In this document: in pieces, positions 52,260-60,829 of the stretch
Numbering within the stretch: position 1 is the stretch's first letter
Layout: every line of letters starts with the position of its first letter
NCBI GenBank assembly: GCA_044239865.1
Contig: JBIIAO010000002.1
Location: 1-64,000 of the forward strand
Direction of reading: 5' to 3'
Length of the DNA stretch: 64,000 bases
From: CAIZGX01 sp044239865
Lineage (GTDB): Bacteria; Bacteroidota; Bacteroidia; Flavobacteriales_D; Sanyastnellaceae
The notes under the pieces: model-generated
What the model was told of the DNA's origin: nothing
Database searches by the model: none
The model's input: only the letters and a program-made list of their open reading frames with translations
Program-made: the position numbers and the translations under genes

Positions 52260-53510
52260 TTAATTCTTTTCTTCCACTTTCTTCGCCAAGTTTTTCAAAC
52301 GTAGCATAATGAAAAAAGCCATGAGGGTAAAGCACATGGCCACGTACCCAACAATGTGATAGTTCTCTAAAGGCGCATTAGCGTTGGCTTGTGTAATAAT
52401 GCTCCCAGCTAAAGCAGCACTTATGCCAGATGCTGTGCTCTGTGCTGCAGAGTTCAAACTCATGAACCCGGCTCTGTGCTTGGGGTTCACAACACCGCTC
52501 ACTATTGTGTTCGCTGGAATCATTCTTCCAGTTACCATCACGAAGAAAAATCCAGCAATGGTTAACACAATCCACAAATCTGTTTCTGGAAGATTTGTGT
52601 TAATGAAAATAGGAATGAGCGAAAGCAATGCAAAAAATCCGAACACTTTAAATCTTCCAATTTTATCGACTGCCCTTCCAATTAAAATACTGCTAATTAC
52701 CGTGCAGAATCCACCAACCAAATAAATGTATTTCACTTCGTGTTGTTCCAATTTCACATTGGAAATCATGTACGGAGTTAGGAACGAAATAATGGTGAAC
52801 TGTCCGAGCACCAACAACACAGTAAACAGCAAAGCGTTTCGCTGCGCCACATTCGAGAAGGAAGCCTTGAACGTTTCCATGGGTTGAAACTTGTTGGTTC
52901 TTCGTTCCAAGTGATCGCGCAGTGGTGGAAGCGTTTTCCAAGCCATGAACCAAAACGGAAGACTTAATGCGCTAACCATATAAAACGGGACGTGCCAATT
53001 TCCATCAAAAAAATCGACTAGGGTTAACGCCATAGGAACACCTAAAATAGAAGCCAGCGAAAATGCAAGCGTAATAGCCGCCATGGCTTTTCCTCTTCGT
53101 TCCATAGGTATAACGTCTGCCACAATAGACATCACCAATCCGCCTAACAAACCGCCTGTAATTCCAGTTAATATGCGTGTTCCGACAAACAAGTAATAAT
53201 TCAATTCGTTGTTATCGGTAGTTGGAACCAGCGCGCTGCTTAACGTTCCGAGCATGAATCCTAAGTAAGCCAACAACAGTGCTTTTTTTCGTGGAAGATT
53301 ATCGAGATAGAAAACGCCTAAGAAAGAAGTCAATCCTGCGGCCAATCCGTACGAGCTCACCAACCATCCAAATCCGGTTGGACCAACACCCAAGTCGCGC
53401 TTCAAAATATCGCCCATGGGCATCATAATCATGAAGTCTACGATATTGGTAAACTGAATGGCTGCTAAAGCAATTAAGATCCAGCGTTCTTTACTTATTG
53501 AATTAGCCAT
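52260..53510 (-). CDS. MFS transporter
   Basis: 416 residues from ATG 53510 (MANSISKERWILIALAAIQF). Twelve hydrophobic helices are spread over the protein; the MFS loop 2-3 region reads FYLDNLPRKKALLLAYLGFMLG, the D-x-x-x-R-K/R pattern of drug:H+ antiporters, with a second, weaker copy at AVDKIGRFKVFGF. It resembles the AraJ/CynX-like branch; the substrate is not clear. A start further upstream would lie within the acyltransferase gene, so 53510 is preferred; it still overlaps that gene by 8 bp. Confidence 0.9.
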   Translation of the reverse strand: MANSISKERWILIALAAIQFTNIVDFMIMMPMGDILKRDLGVGPTGFGWLVSSYGLAAGLTSFLGVFYLDNLPRKKALLLAYLGFMLGTLSSALVPTTDNNELNYYLFVGTRILTGITGGLLGGLVMSIVADVIPMERRGKAMAAITLAFSLASILGVPMALTLVDFFDGNWHVPFYMVSALSLPFWFMAWKTLPPLRDHLERRTNKFQPMETFKASFSNVAQRNALLFTVLLVLGQFTIISFLTPYMISNVKLEQHEVKYIYLVGGFCTVISSILIGRAVDKIGRFKVFGFFALLSLIPIFINTNLPETDLWIVLTIAGFFFVMVTGRMIPANTIVSGVVNPKHRAGFMSLNSAAQSTASGISAALAGSIITQANANAPLENYHIVGYVAMCFTLMAFFIMLRLKNLAKKVEEKN

Positions 53511-54774
53511 TGAATTGGGAATTCCATTCCCCTTGCTTTTTATCGAGTTCGTTTTGCCATTCCTGTTTGAATGGAGAACGTTGCGGCTCATTTCCTGGAT
53601 GAACTTTTGTGAAGAATAGTTTCAGCAAAGCGTTTCGTAATCTTCCCGGGTGACGAAGCGCTATGCGCATTTCCACAGGAACCGCCCCGAAGGTAGATTT
53701 AATCTCTCCCGCTGTTCTTCCAAATGCAATCTCCTCGCACTGCTCATCAATTGCGGATTTCACAAACGAAAGCAACATGTTCGAATACAATCCGTAAGTC
53801 GCATTCGCCTCGTAATCTATTCCAACTAAAAACGCTTCCAATTCTTTGTGGTTGATTAAGGCAATCTGATATCCGATGATTTCATTCGCAGCATAATAGG
53901 CCTGAATGAGCATTTTCTCTTTAAGTGACTTTTTCAATCCAACCAAAAAATCAACCGTTAACGGTTCCATGGCGAATTCAGCGCGGTCATATACATTTCT
54001 ATACAACGCCTGAACCAACGTTGCGTTCTCTAACAAATCCGATGCTTCCCAAACGCGAGTTTCAACTCCTTCAAATTTCTTCAATGCGGCCTTCGCCTTG
54101 GTTCTGAATTTCGTGTTCAGCGCGTTTTGATAATCGTCGAAAGTCTTCCAATTCCCATCCAATGGCATCTTCAACAAATGATCTACTGCGAACGTATGAA
54201 ATCCGCATTCCTTCAACTCGTTCAACGCATTGTAATCCTTCGGATAAAAGTCTTTCACAACTACGGCTTGTGTATCTCTGTTGCTCTTCCGCAAATAATG
54301 AATCACCTCGGTAAGGGCATAACACAAAGCCGTTGTAGCTTCTTCCACCTGAATTTCCTTCTGAAAAATATATCCGTGCGGCCCCGTGCAAAACGGACTT
54401 CCACACACTACTATGGGATACTGACGCGATTGTCTTCCGAAGACGCGCGCAACAAAACCGGCTCCGCCTTCCACATCTACGTGCGACTTCAATTCGCCAG
54501 AAACGAAATAGGTGTATTGCAAAACAGCAATACCAATGGGTGCTTCGTTCTTGAAAAACAAAATGTAAAACAGGTTTCCTTCCCAACATTTCGCAAGGGC
54601 CGATAAATACTCTGAGGAGAGAAATACGTTCTGCTCGTGATTGAGAGAATCCCATGTTTCTGCCGGGACGTCGATAAACTTATCGGTTACAGTATAGCTG
54701 AGCTCAGAAGAGCCAAGTGACCACCGCACTTTCTTTCGTTCACCAAACACACTGCAGTTTACCATAATTCTCAA
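53503..54774 (-). CDS. GNAT/FemAB-like acyltransferase
   Basis: 423 residues (ATG 54774, or 54765). Two related GNAT-like halves: VFLSSEYLSALAKCWEGNLFYILFFKNEAPIGIAVLQ in the first and MLIQAYYAANEIIGYQIALINHKELEAFLVGIDYEANATYGLYSNMLLSFVKSAIDEQCEEIAFGRTAGEIKSTFGAVP in the second. This fits the FemAB-like or BioF2-like acetyltransferase superfamily, which transfers acyl or aminoacyl groups onto cell-wall or lipid precursors. Its substrate is unknown. A -7 box TACCTTTG stands 8 bp upstream. It shares an 8 bp overlap with the MFS transporter, suggesting export of a modified product. Confidence 0.83.
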   Translation of the reverse strand: MRIMVNCSVFGERKKVRWSLGSSELSYTVTDKFIDVPAETWDSLNHEQNVFLSSEYLSALAKCWEGNLFYILFFKNEAPIGIAVLQYTYFVSGELKSHVDVEGGAGFVARVFGRQSRQYPIVVCGSPFCTGPHGYIFQKEIQVEEATTALCYALTEVIHYLRKSNRDTQAVVVKDFYPKDYNALNELKECGFHTFAVDHLLKMPLDGNWKTFDDYQNALNTKFRTKAKAALKKFEGVETRVWEASDLLENATLVQALYRNVYDRAEFAMEPLTVDFLVGLKKSLKEKMLIQAYYAANEIIGYQIALINHKELEAFLVGIDYEANATYGLYSNMLLSFVKSAIDEQCEEIAFGRTAGEIKSTFGAVPVEMRIALRHPGRLRNALLKLFFTKVHPGNEPQRSPFKQEWQNELDKKQGEWNSQFNG

Positions 54775-54782
54775 AAGATTCG

Positions 54783-54790
54783 CAAAGGTA
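54783..54790 (-). promoter_or_regulatory. -7 promoter box for acyltransferase operon
   Basis: TACCTTTG on the minus strand (TAnnTTTG), 8 bp before ATG 54774 and 17 bp before ATG 54765. Paired back to back with the plus-strand box at 54806. Confidence 0.5.
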
Positions 54791-54805
54791 AAGACACTTC
54801 AAGGT

Positions 54806-54813
54806 TAACTTTG
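54806..54813 (+). promoter_or_regulatory. -7 promoter box for DCC oxidoreductase gene
   Basis: TAACTTTG, exact TAnnTTTG, ending 16 bp before the ATG at 54830. Confidence 0.5.
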
Positions 54814-54829
54814 TTTAAATCTCGTAAGA

Positions 54830-55225
54830 ATGTTAGGCCCAAAAAAGATACTTTTTTTCGACAGCGACTGCCTCTTTTGCAACCGTTGGGTGCAGCGCAT
54901 TCACAGACATTCCAAACACTCCGATTTATTTTTTTCTGGGTTGAAGGGAAAAGAAGCCGAAACCGCTCTCTCTGTGCTAGACCGAGAGTCGTTATCTGGA
55001 ATTATTTTAGTTGTAAATGGAAGGAAATTCCACAAAGGATTGGCTCTTCGACAATTATTTTACGAAGTGAAGGCACCTCTCTCCATCTTGTTAATACTGA
55101 CATTCATCTGTCCGCTGTTTTTATTGAATGAAATTTATAATTTTATCGCACGAAACAGACATCGTCTCAGCGGAAAATCCGCTTGTGAATTTGAGCCTAC
55201 CTTGCAATCGAAAATACTTCTTTAA
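54830..55225 (+). CDS. DCC1-like thiol-disulfide oxidoreductase family protein (DUF393)
   Basis: 131 residues. The N-terminal LFFDSDCLFCNRWVQRIHRH contains the D-x-x-C-x-x-C pattern that defines the family (Cys at about 14 and 17). Later LSGIILVVNGRKFHKGLALRQLFYEV is the thioredoxin-like strand and the residue block of the family, and APLSILLILTFICPLFLLNEIYNFIARNRHRL is the hydrophobic tail. Redox activity is inferred from the CxxC; a physiological partner is not known. It is 2 bp upstream of the next membrane protein gene. Confidence 0.92.
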   Translation: MLGPKKILFFDSDCLFCNRWVQRIHRHSKHSDLFFSGLKGKEAETALSVLDRESLSGIILVVNGRKFHKGLALRQLFYEVKAPLSILLILTFICPLFLLNEIYNFIARNRHRLSGKSACEFEPTLQSKILL

Positions 55226-55227
55226 TC

Positions 55228-55944
55228 ATGATTGAAAACCTGCCTTTTTCGTTAATTCTTGTTACCTGCATTCTTACTTTGCTTTCGGGCGTTATGATGA
55301 CTTACGCTTTTGTTCGCGGACACCATCGTGCACAACAACGCGCGCACATGTTCGCTTTAGCCTTATTGGCATGGACAATCTTTCAGTCAACGCTTGCGCT
55401 GAATCGTTGGTACATGGATAAAAATACCGGGACGGGTCATTTACTTTTCCCGATTGTATTTTCTTCAATTCTTATTTTGTTATTGGCCTTTACGCCGCGT
55501 GGAGCAAGGTTTCTGAGAGCGCTTCGTCCGTCTTGGTTGTACAGTCTTCAATATCTAAGAATTCCTGTGGCTTCCATGTTTTACATTCTTGCTACATGGA
55601 AACAGACGCCTTGGGAAATGACTTTTTACGGAATGAATTTCGATGTGGTATTTGGGGTGATTGCTTTGATTTGCATGCCTATTTTCCCCAAGAAAAAAAG
55701 CAAGTACAGACATGCTTTTTCAATCTTCAATGTTGTTGGAATTGCCTCTATCGTTTGGCAGTATATTTTAGTGTTAGGAAGTGTGCCGAGCGAATCTCAA
55801 TGGCTTGGTCTTACACAACCGAATTACGCAGCCACCCACTTTCCTTACGGTTGGTTCGTCACTGTAATCTTCCCACTCATACTGGCTTCCAATGTTGCGC
55901 TGTTGGTTCAGAACCTTACGCATCATGAAAAGCCAGTACTTTAA
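55228..55944 (+). CDS. seven-helix membrane protein of unknown function
   Basis: 238 residues with about seven membrane segments evenly spread (ILVTCILTLLSGVMMTYAFV, AHMFALALLAWTIF, LLFPIVFSSILILLLAF, YLRIPVASMFYILATW, VVFGVIALICMPIF, FNVVGIASIVWQYILVL, WFVTVIFPLILASNVALLV). Positively charged loops (VRGHHRAQQRAH, FPKKKSKYRH) suggest topology. No active-site motif is seen. It is probably co-transcribed with the DCC gene. Its stop overlaps the stop of the opposite-strand yfhO gene. Confidence 0.75.
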   Translation: MIENLPFSLILVTCILTLLSGVMMTYAFVRGHHRAQQRAHMFALALLAWTIFQSTLALNRWYMDKNTGTGHLLFPIVFSSILILLLAFTPRGARFLRALRPSWLYSLQYLRIPVASMFYILATWKQTPWEMTFYGMNFDVVFGVIALICMPIFPKKKSKYRHAFSIFNVVGIASIVWQYILVLGSVPSESQWLGLTQPNYAATHFPYGWFVTVIFPLILASNVALLVQNLTHHEKPVL

Positions 55945-58622
55945 CTGAGCTTTCTCTCTTCCTTGTAAACCATAAATCCAGCAAGTCCTAGCAATGCGAA
56001 AAGCAATGCAGATCCTGCGTATGATATAGTAGTTCCTTTCTCCCAAACCTTCGGTTCAAATGACCATTCAACAGTGTGCGTTCCAGCAGGAACCATGGCT
56101 CCACGAAGAACATAGTTCACACGTGCAGCATCCACTTCATTTCCATCTATTCTGCAAATCCATCCTTGAGGATAATAGATTTCACTGAACACAACGGGCT
56201 GCGCTTCTGCTGAAGTGTTGTTTACTTCATAACGCAAGACTTTGGTTTCGTATGCCAACATGCGAACCGAAGCTGTGCTGTCAACTGCGCCTTGAGCTGC
56301 ATGAAACTGTGTTGCGAAGGAAGCTTGAGTTGTGGCTTCCACCTTTGGATTTATTTCACCTAAGGCAACAATTTCCTCATCGCTGTTGTTGGTTGTTCTC
56401 ACCTTCGAAACGAACCAAGCATTGCCCATTGCGAATTTGTTTGGAATGGCCGGCTGCTCTGGATTGCCAATGTAATATTTCGTGTTCAACATATTCAATA
56501 TGGAAAGACTGCCGCCCAATGAATCGAATGTTCCAGCTTGCAAATAAGCAAGCGCACTATCTAGCTCTTCAGCCAAATGGAAATCGATAACCTCTTGAAT
56601 GCGTTTCAACTTCGCACCGTGGTAACCACCAATGCTCTTGTGAAAGAACGAAGTTTCCGCATCGTTGAAAGGATTACCTAAACGCGCCACACGGAAATCG
56701 GAATTCAATTGAAGCGTTCCGAAATTAGCGACTTCCTTCATTGCATCTTTCGATTTAACATGGTCGTAAATACCTGAATTCTTTAAAGCCTCCTCGAGCG
56801 AATTCGACTTATTCTCGAAATCTGCAACTGCAGGTTTTTCCAAATCGAGAATAGAAAAGTCTGCAGCGCTTGGCTTAACCGGTATCTCTTTTTCTTCAAG
56901 CGTTACAAATTTCTTGTATGCACCTTTTTCCTTTTCCAAATTCAAATAACGTCTTGAAACGCTGAATCCATCAAACAAAACGATTACCCCAACAATCGGA
57001 AGAATAGCCATTTTCAAGGTCTTGTTGTTCATGTACACAAGTGCGAGAACTCCACCCGAAATCAACAATACCAAGAACAACGAGCGCTTCGCATCGGCCT
57101 TGAAAATTTCAGCGCGAACATCTTGCAAGGCGCTGCTGTAATCGTCAATCATTGCCACTTGTTCTTTCGGAGCGTTCTTCGCCATTTGGTCGAATTGCTC
57201 TTGTTCTTGCGGACTAATCAGTATCCCAGTTGAACTTGGACTTACATACAAATACATGATCACAATTGCAAAAACTGCAACAGCTCCTGTAAGAATTTTC
57301 TTCCCGTTTTTTCCCCAAGCCACTTCGCCTTCAACCAATTTCTTCAAGAACATCATTCCCATTGCCGCAGCCATAACTTGAACAAGCACCAAGATCATTT
57401 TCGAATCGCGGAACTTGTTGTACATCGGAATTTTTTCAATGAACATGGAATTCAACCCGGTCATTTCTTTCAAACATAATCCAAGTGCAAGAAGGGTAAT
57501 AACCAAAAACGGCCATTTGATTCCGTCTTTCAATCCAACAAAAGCCAGGATGAACAACGTCATAATTGCTGCCCCGAAATAGAATGCTCCTCCCGTGAAA
57601 CGCTGAGCACCCCAATAACTATTGGTGCCTTTCAGATCGTCTTTAAATTTGTTTACATTTTTATTTCCTTTCGCGGCATTTGGAATAGCATCTTTGTTTT
57701 TATCTCCAATTGCAGCAGACGCACCGCCTTTTGCGTTCGGAATTAACAAGGACCATTGTTCACCTGAAGCGAAGTTGTAGTCGAGAATGTAAGAACCGCT
57801 CAGACCTTCTTGTTCAATGTTTGAGCTTTCCTTTGGTTTAAGAGTAAGGTCTGAACTACCACGCGTGGTGTATTTGCTGTATTCGAAGGTAGTCATAAGG
57901 TTGCTGGCACTTGGAAGTACAGCAACAACGCTAGCAACAGCCAAAACAGCTAATGACATACCCAATGCTTTGAATTGTTTTGCAACTGCTAAACGAATCG
58001 ACTCTCCCAATGCAACAGCTACCAGCAAGAACGCCAAATAGTACGTCATTTGAAGGTGATTCGCAGCAATATTCAATCCCAAGAAAAGCATAAAGATGGC
58101 TCCACCTAAATAGGCTCTTCCCCTAAACGCTAGAATGAATCCACCAAGTGCCGGTGCTAAGAATGCAATCGATGTTACCTTACCGGTGTGTCCCGCACCG
58201 AGGTACAAAATATTTATGGTAGCGAATCCGAAAGCAACCGCGCCAACGAGACTGTACCAAGGACCAAGACGGAGGCACAATCCGAGAATGTAGTAACCTA
58301 AGAAACAAAGGAACAAAGTTCCGATTGCTCCAGGTAATCCGAGACGAAGGGTTAATAATATCGGACGAAGTAAGTTGGCATTGTGTTCTGTAGATACCTG
58401 GTAAGCCGGCATTCCTCCGAACATAGAGTTCGACCAAAGCGCTTCTTCGTTGTGCAATTCACGATAGTTCGAAAGCTCTTGTGACATACCTCTCCACTGC
58501 ACAATGTCATTCTGATCTAAATCGTATCCTTGCCACAACGGTGAAAAATAAACGCTCGCCAAAATCACGAGTGAAAGGATTGCCACTGCGTGTGGCCAAG
58601 ACAATTTCAAAAACTTATTCAT
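55941..58622 (-). CDS. yfhO: YfhO-family large membrane protein
   Basis: 893 residues with about twelve or more membrane helices in the first 550 residues and a periplasmic C-terminal part that ends with one more helix (SYAGSALLFALLGLAGFMVY). Family marks include SPLWQGYDLDQNDIVQWRGM near the N-terminus, GGMPAYQVS and the late VFSEIYYPQGWICRIDGNEVDAARVNYVLRGAMVPAGTHTVEWSF. YfhO proteins are GT-C-like and act in glycosylation of cell-wall or lipoteichoic polymers in Firmicutes; in Bacteroidota the role is unknown. It follows DUF4834 with no gap. Confidence 0.9.
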   Translation of the reverse strand: MNKFLKLSWPHAVAILSLVILASVYFSPLWQGYDLDQNDIVQWRGMSQELSNYRELHNEEALWSNSMFGGMPAYQVSTEHNANLLRPILLTLRLGLPGAIGTLFLCFLGYYILGLCLRLGPWYSLVGAVAFGFATINILYLGAGHTGKVTSIAFLAPALGGFILAFRGRAYLGGAIFMLFLGLNIAANHLQMTYYLAFLLVAVALGESIRLAVAKQFKALGMSLAVLAVASVVAVLPSASNLMTTFEYSKYTTRGSSDLTLKPKESSNIEQEGLSGSYILDYNFASGEQWSLLIPNAKGGASAAIGDKNKDAIPNAAKGNKNVNKFKDDLKGTNSYWGAQRFTGGAFYFGAAIMTLFILAFVGLKDGIKWPFLVITLLALGLCLKEMTGLNSMFIEKIPMYNKFRDSKMILVLVQVMAAAMGMMFLKKLVEGEVAWGKNGKKILTGAVAVFAIVIMYLYVSPSSTGILISPQEQEQFDQMAKNAPKEQVAMIDDYSSALQDVRAEIFKADAKRSLFLVLLISGGVLALVYMNNKTLKMAILPIVGVIVLFDGFSVSRRYLNLEKEKGAYKKFVTLEEKEIPVKPSAADFSILDLEKPAVADFENKSNSLEEALKNSGIYDHVKSKDAMKEVANFGTLQLNSDFRVARLGNPFNDAETSFFHKSIGGYHGAKLKRIQEVIDFHLAEELDSALAYLQAGTFDSLGGSLSILNMLNTKYYIGNPEQPAIPNKFAMGNAWFVSKVRTTNNSDEEIVALGEINPKVEATTQASFATQFHAAQGAVDSTASVRMLAYETKVLRYEVNNTSAEAQPVVFSEIYYPQGWICRIDGNEVDAARVNYVLRGAMVPAGTHTVEWSFEPKVWEKGTTISYAGSALLFALLGLAGFMVYKEERKLS

Positions 58623-58865
58623 TTATTCTTGATCTTTTATTTCTATAAAATCTACATATTCACTGTCGGGAGTTTTATTTCCAGACGTTTGTTTAGCTCT
58701 CGCATTTTGAGTGTTACTCTGCGCGCGCTGATTGTTCTTTACTTCTTCGTTCACCCTGCGCACTGCGTAATTCGCAGTTAATTTTACTATAAATTGAATT
58801 ATTCCGGATATAATAAAAATCCAAAGAATGGTCTTTAAAATTCCACCTAAGCTCGCAACCATCAT
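58623..58865 (-). CDS. DUF4834 family small membrane protein
   Basis: 80 residues: one helix (LGGILKTILWIFIISGIIQFIVKL), then the conserved AVRRVNEEV-type juxtamembrane segment, a polar linker rich in Asn, Gln and Ala, and the acidic end SEYVDFIEIKD. These are the marks of DUF4834, a short Bacteroidota family without known function. Its ATG overlaps the gldA-like stop (ATGA), and it abuts yfhO, so the three form a coupled run. Confidence 0.85.
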   Translation of the reverse strand: MMVASLGGILKTILWIFIISGIIQFIVKLTANYAVRRVNEEVKNNQRAQSNTQNARAKQTSGNKTPDSEYVDFIEIKDQE

Positions 58866-59566
58866 TTCGTTGTCAGTTCTTTAAATATTTGCTCCAACTT
58901 TTGATCTGAAGCCATTAATTCACTTACAGGAGCATTCGCTACCACATTTCCTTTGCTTATGATTACAACACGCGAACACATGGCTTCCACTTCCTGCATA
59001 ATGTGCGTAGAAAGAAGGACAGTCTTTTCCTTCCCCATTTGAATAATAATTTCGCGAATATCTGAAATCTGATTCGGATCAAGACCGCTAGTAGGCTCAT
59101 CCAGAATAAGCACTTCGGGGTCATGAATTATAGCTTGAGCCAAACCTACGCGCTGACGGTATCCTTTCGACAATTGTTGAATGGGTTTGTGTGCTTCAGG
59201 TGTTAAACCAACTAAAGCAATGACCTCTTCCACTCTACTCTTCAAATTCTTTACACCGTGAAGACTTCCAGCGAAAGTCAAATACTCACGCACATACATA
59301 TCTGTATACAACGGATTGTGCTCTGGCAAATAACCAACACGTCGCTTCACTTCCAAAGGTTTCTCGTTCACATCGAATCCACAAACGGAAACTTTCCCTG
59401 AATTGGAAGGAATGTAACCGGTTATAATTTTCATCATGGTACTCTTTCCCGCACCATTTGGGCCTAAGAAGCCAATAACTTCTCCTTTCTTCGCTTCAAA
59501 TGAAACACCATTCAAAGCGGCTTGAGCACCGAACATTTTGACTACCTGGCTTACTGAAATTGACAT
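58862..59566 (-). CDS. gldA: ABC transporter ATP-binding protein, GldA-like
   Basis: 234 residues. Complete ABC ATPase: Walker A GFLGPNGAGKSTMMK (32-46), Q-loop region VGYLPEHNPLYTDMYVREYL, signature LSKGYRQRVGLAQAI, Walker B VLILDEPTSGLDP and switch His in LLSTHIMQE. Overall sequence and the MSISVSQVVKMFG start fit GldA, the ATPase that with GldF and GldG supports gliding motility or T9SS in Flavobacteria. Described GldA proteins are about 300 residues; this one lacks most of the C-terminal extension. GldF and GldG are not in the window. A TATCTTTA -7-like box lies 37 bp upstream. Confidence 0.8.
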   Translation of the reverse strand: MSISVSQVVKMFGAQAALNGVSFEAKKGEVIGFLGPNGAGKSTMMKIITGYIPSNSGKVSVCGFDVNEKPLEVKRRVGYLPEHNPLYTDMYVREYLTFAGSLHGVKNLKSRVEEVIALVGLTPEAHKPIQQLSKGYRQRVGLAQAIIHDPEVLILDEPTSGLDPNQISDIREIIIQMGKEKTVLLSTHIMQEVEAMCSRVVIISKGNVVANAPVSELMASDQKLEQIFKELTTK

Positions 59567-59672
59567 AAAGGACGGGTCTAGTATTTTCTAAAATTCGATT
59601 GTAAAGATAACAGAAATCGCCTGTCTTTTAAACGTCTGACGATAGTCAATTCATTGACACCTTTTTAATTCG

Positions 59673-59680
59673 TATATTCG
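59673..59680 (+). promoter_or_regulatory. -7-like promoter box for FIST operon
   Basis: TATATTCG (TAnnTTcG variant), 21 bp before the ATG, with TTGACA (59654-59659) 13 bp upstream as a possible -33 element. Confidence 0.45.
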
Positions 59681-59701
59681 AAGTCGCATTCACTATTAAC
59701 T

Positions 59702-60829
59702 ATGAAAACAGAGCAACTTCAATGGACAGTTACCCATGATTGGGACTTCAAGAATTGCACTTTGAATAACGCGCAATTAATACTTGTTTTTGCAGGAATA
59801 GACATTATACCCAACTGCAATCATTACGAAAAATTACACACTGTATATCCAGATGCTCAAATCGTTTTAATTAGCACTTCAGGCGAGATTCATGGAAATG
59901 AAATGTTCGATAATTCAGCATCGGCTACTGCTATTTATTTTGAAAAAACGCCTATTCGCATTTCCACCCAAGAAAATAGCACTGGAAGAGATGCCGCGCA
60001 AATTGGTATTGAGTTGGCAAGAGAACTCTTAACGGAGGACTTAAAACATATTTTAGTTTTTTCCGAAGGAGGACACATGAACGGAGATCACTTAATTGCT
60101 GGTATTTCGAGAAACCTGCCGAGTCATATCGCCGTGACAGGCGGATTAGCTGGCGACTCTGCTCGCTTTGCAAAAACGCAAGTTGGATTGAATGAGGCAA
60201 TTTCTGAAAATATGGTCGTTGCCATTGGCCTATACGGAGATGCAATAGAGGTGGGCTACGGATCTAACGACGGTTGGGATTTATTTGGCCCCTTGCGCTT
60301 GGTAACTAAGTCTGAAGAAAATGTTCTGTTCGATTTAGATGACACAAATGCTCTTGAACTTTATAAAAAATATTTAGGCGAGCGCGCGAATGAATTACCA
60401 GGTGCTGCATTACTCTTCCCTCTGTGTATTTTAAAACCTGACGGAACGAGGTTGGTTCGAACCATTCTCTCGATTAACGAAGAAAACCAAAGTATGGTCT
60501 TTGCTGGAAATGTTCCTGTTGGCTCGAAGGTCCAGTTTATGATAGCAAACTTCGACCGTGTCATTGATAGCGCTAGCAGTGCAGCTTCAACAAGCCGCAT
60601 TCACGAAAATGAAAATCCAGATTTAACCCTTATGGTTTCTTGCGTAGGAAGAAAGCTTGTCATGCAGAACAGGACAGAAGAAGAAATTGAAGCAGTTGTT
60701 GATACGTATAACGAAGAATCTACTTTCTGCGGCTTTTATAGCAATGGTGAAATTTGTCCTTCCTCCGATGGCGTAAATTCATTGCACAATCAAACCATGA
60801 CAATAACCACATTCAAGGAGAGAATATGA
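59702..60829 (+). CDS. FIST-domain sensor protein (NosP-like)
   Basis: 375 residues with FIST_N (about 25-210, with AQIVLISTSGEIHGNEMFDNSASATAIYF, ILVFSEGGHMNGDHLIAGI and GGLAGDSARF) and FIST_C (about 220-365, with AIEVGYGSNDGWDLFGPLRLVTKS, LYKKYLGERANELPGAALLFPLCI and STFCGFYSNGEICP). FIST proteins are small-molecule sensors; the NosP subgroup binds haem and nitric oxide and controls an adjacent hybrid histidine kinase. The same neighbour is present here with a 4 bp overlap (ATGA). The haem-ligand histidine cannot be assigned safely by eye, so nitric-oxide sensing is an inference from family and context. Confidence 0.92.
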   Translation: MKTEQLQWTVTHDWDFKNCTLNNAQLILVFAGIDIIPNCNHYEKLHTVYPDAQIVLISTSGEIHGNEMFDNSASATAIYFEKTPIRISTQENSTGRDAAQIGIELARELLTEDLKHILVFSEGGHMNGDHLIAGISRNLPSHIAVTGGLAGDSARFAKTQVGLNEAISENMVVAIGLYGDAIEVGYGSNDGWDLFGPLRLVTKSEENVLFDLDDTNALELYKKYLGERANELPGAALLFPLCILKPDGTRLVRTILSINEENQSMVFAGNVPVGSKVQFMIANFDRVIDSASSAASTSRIHENENPDLTLMVSCVGRKLVMQNRTEEEIEAVVDTYNEESTFCGFYSNGEICPSSDGVNSLHNQTMTITTFKERI

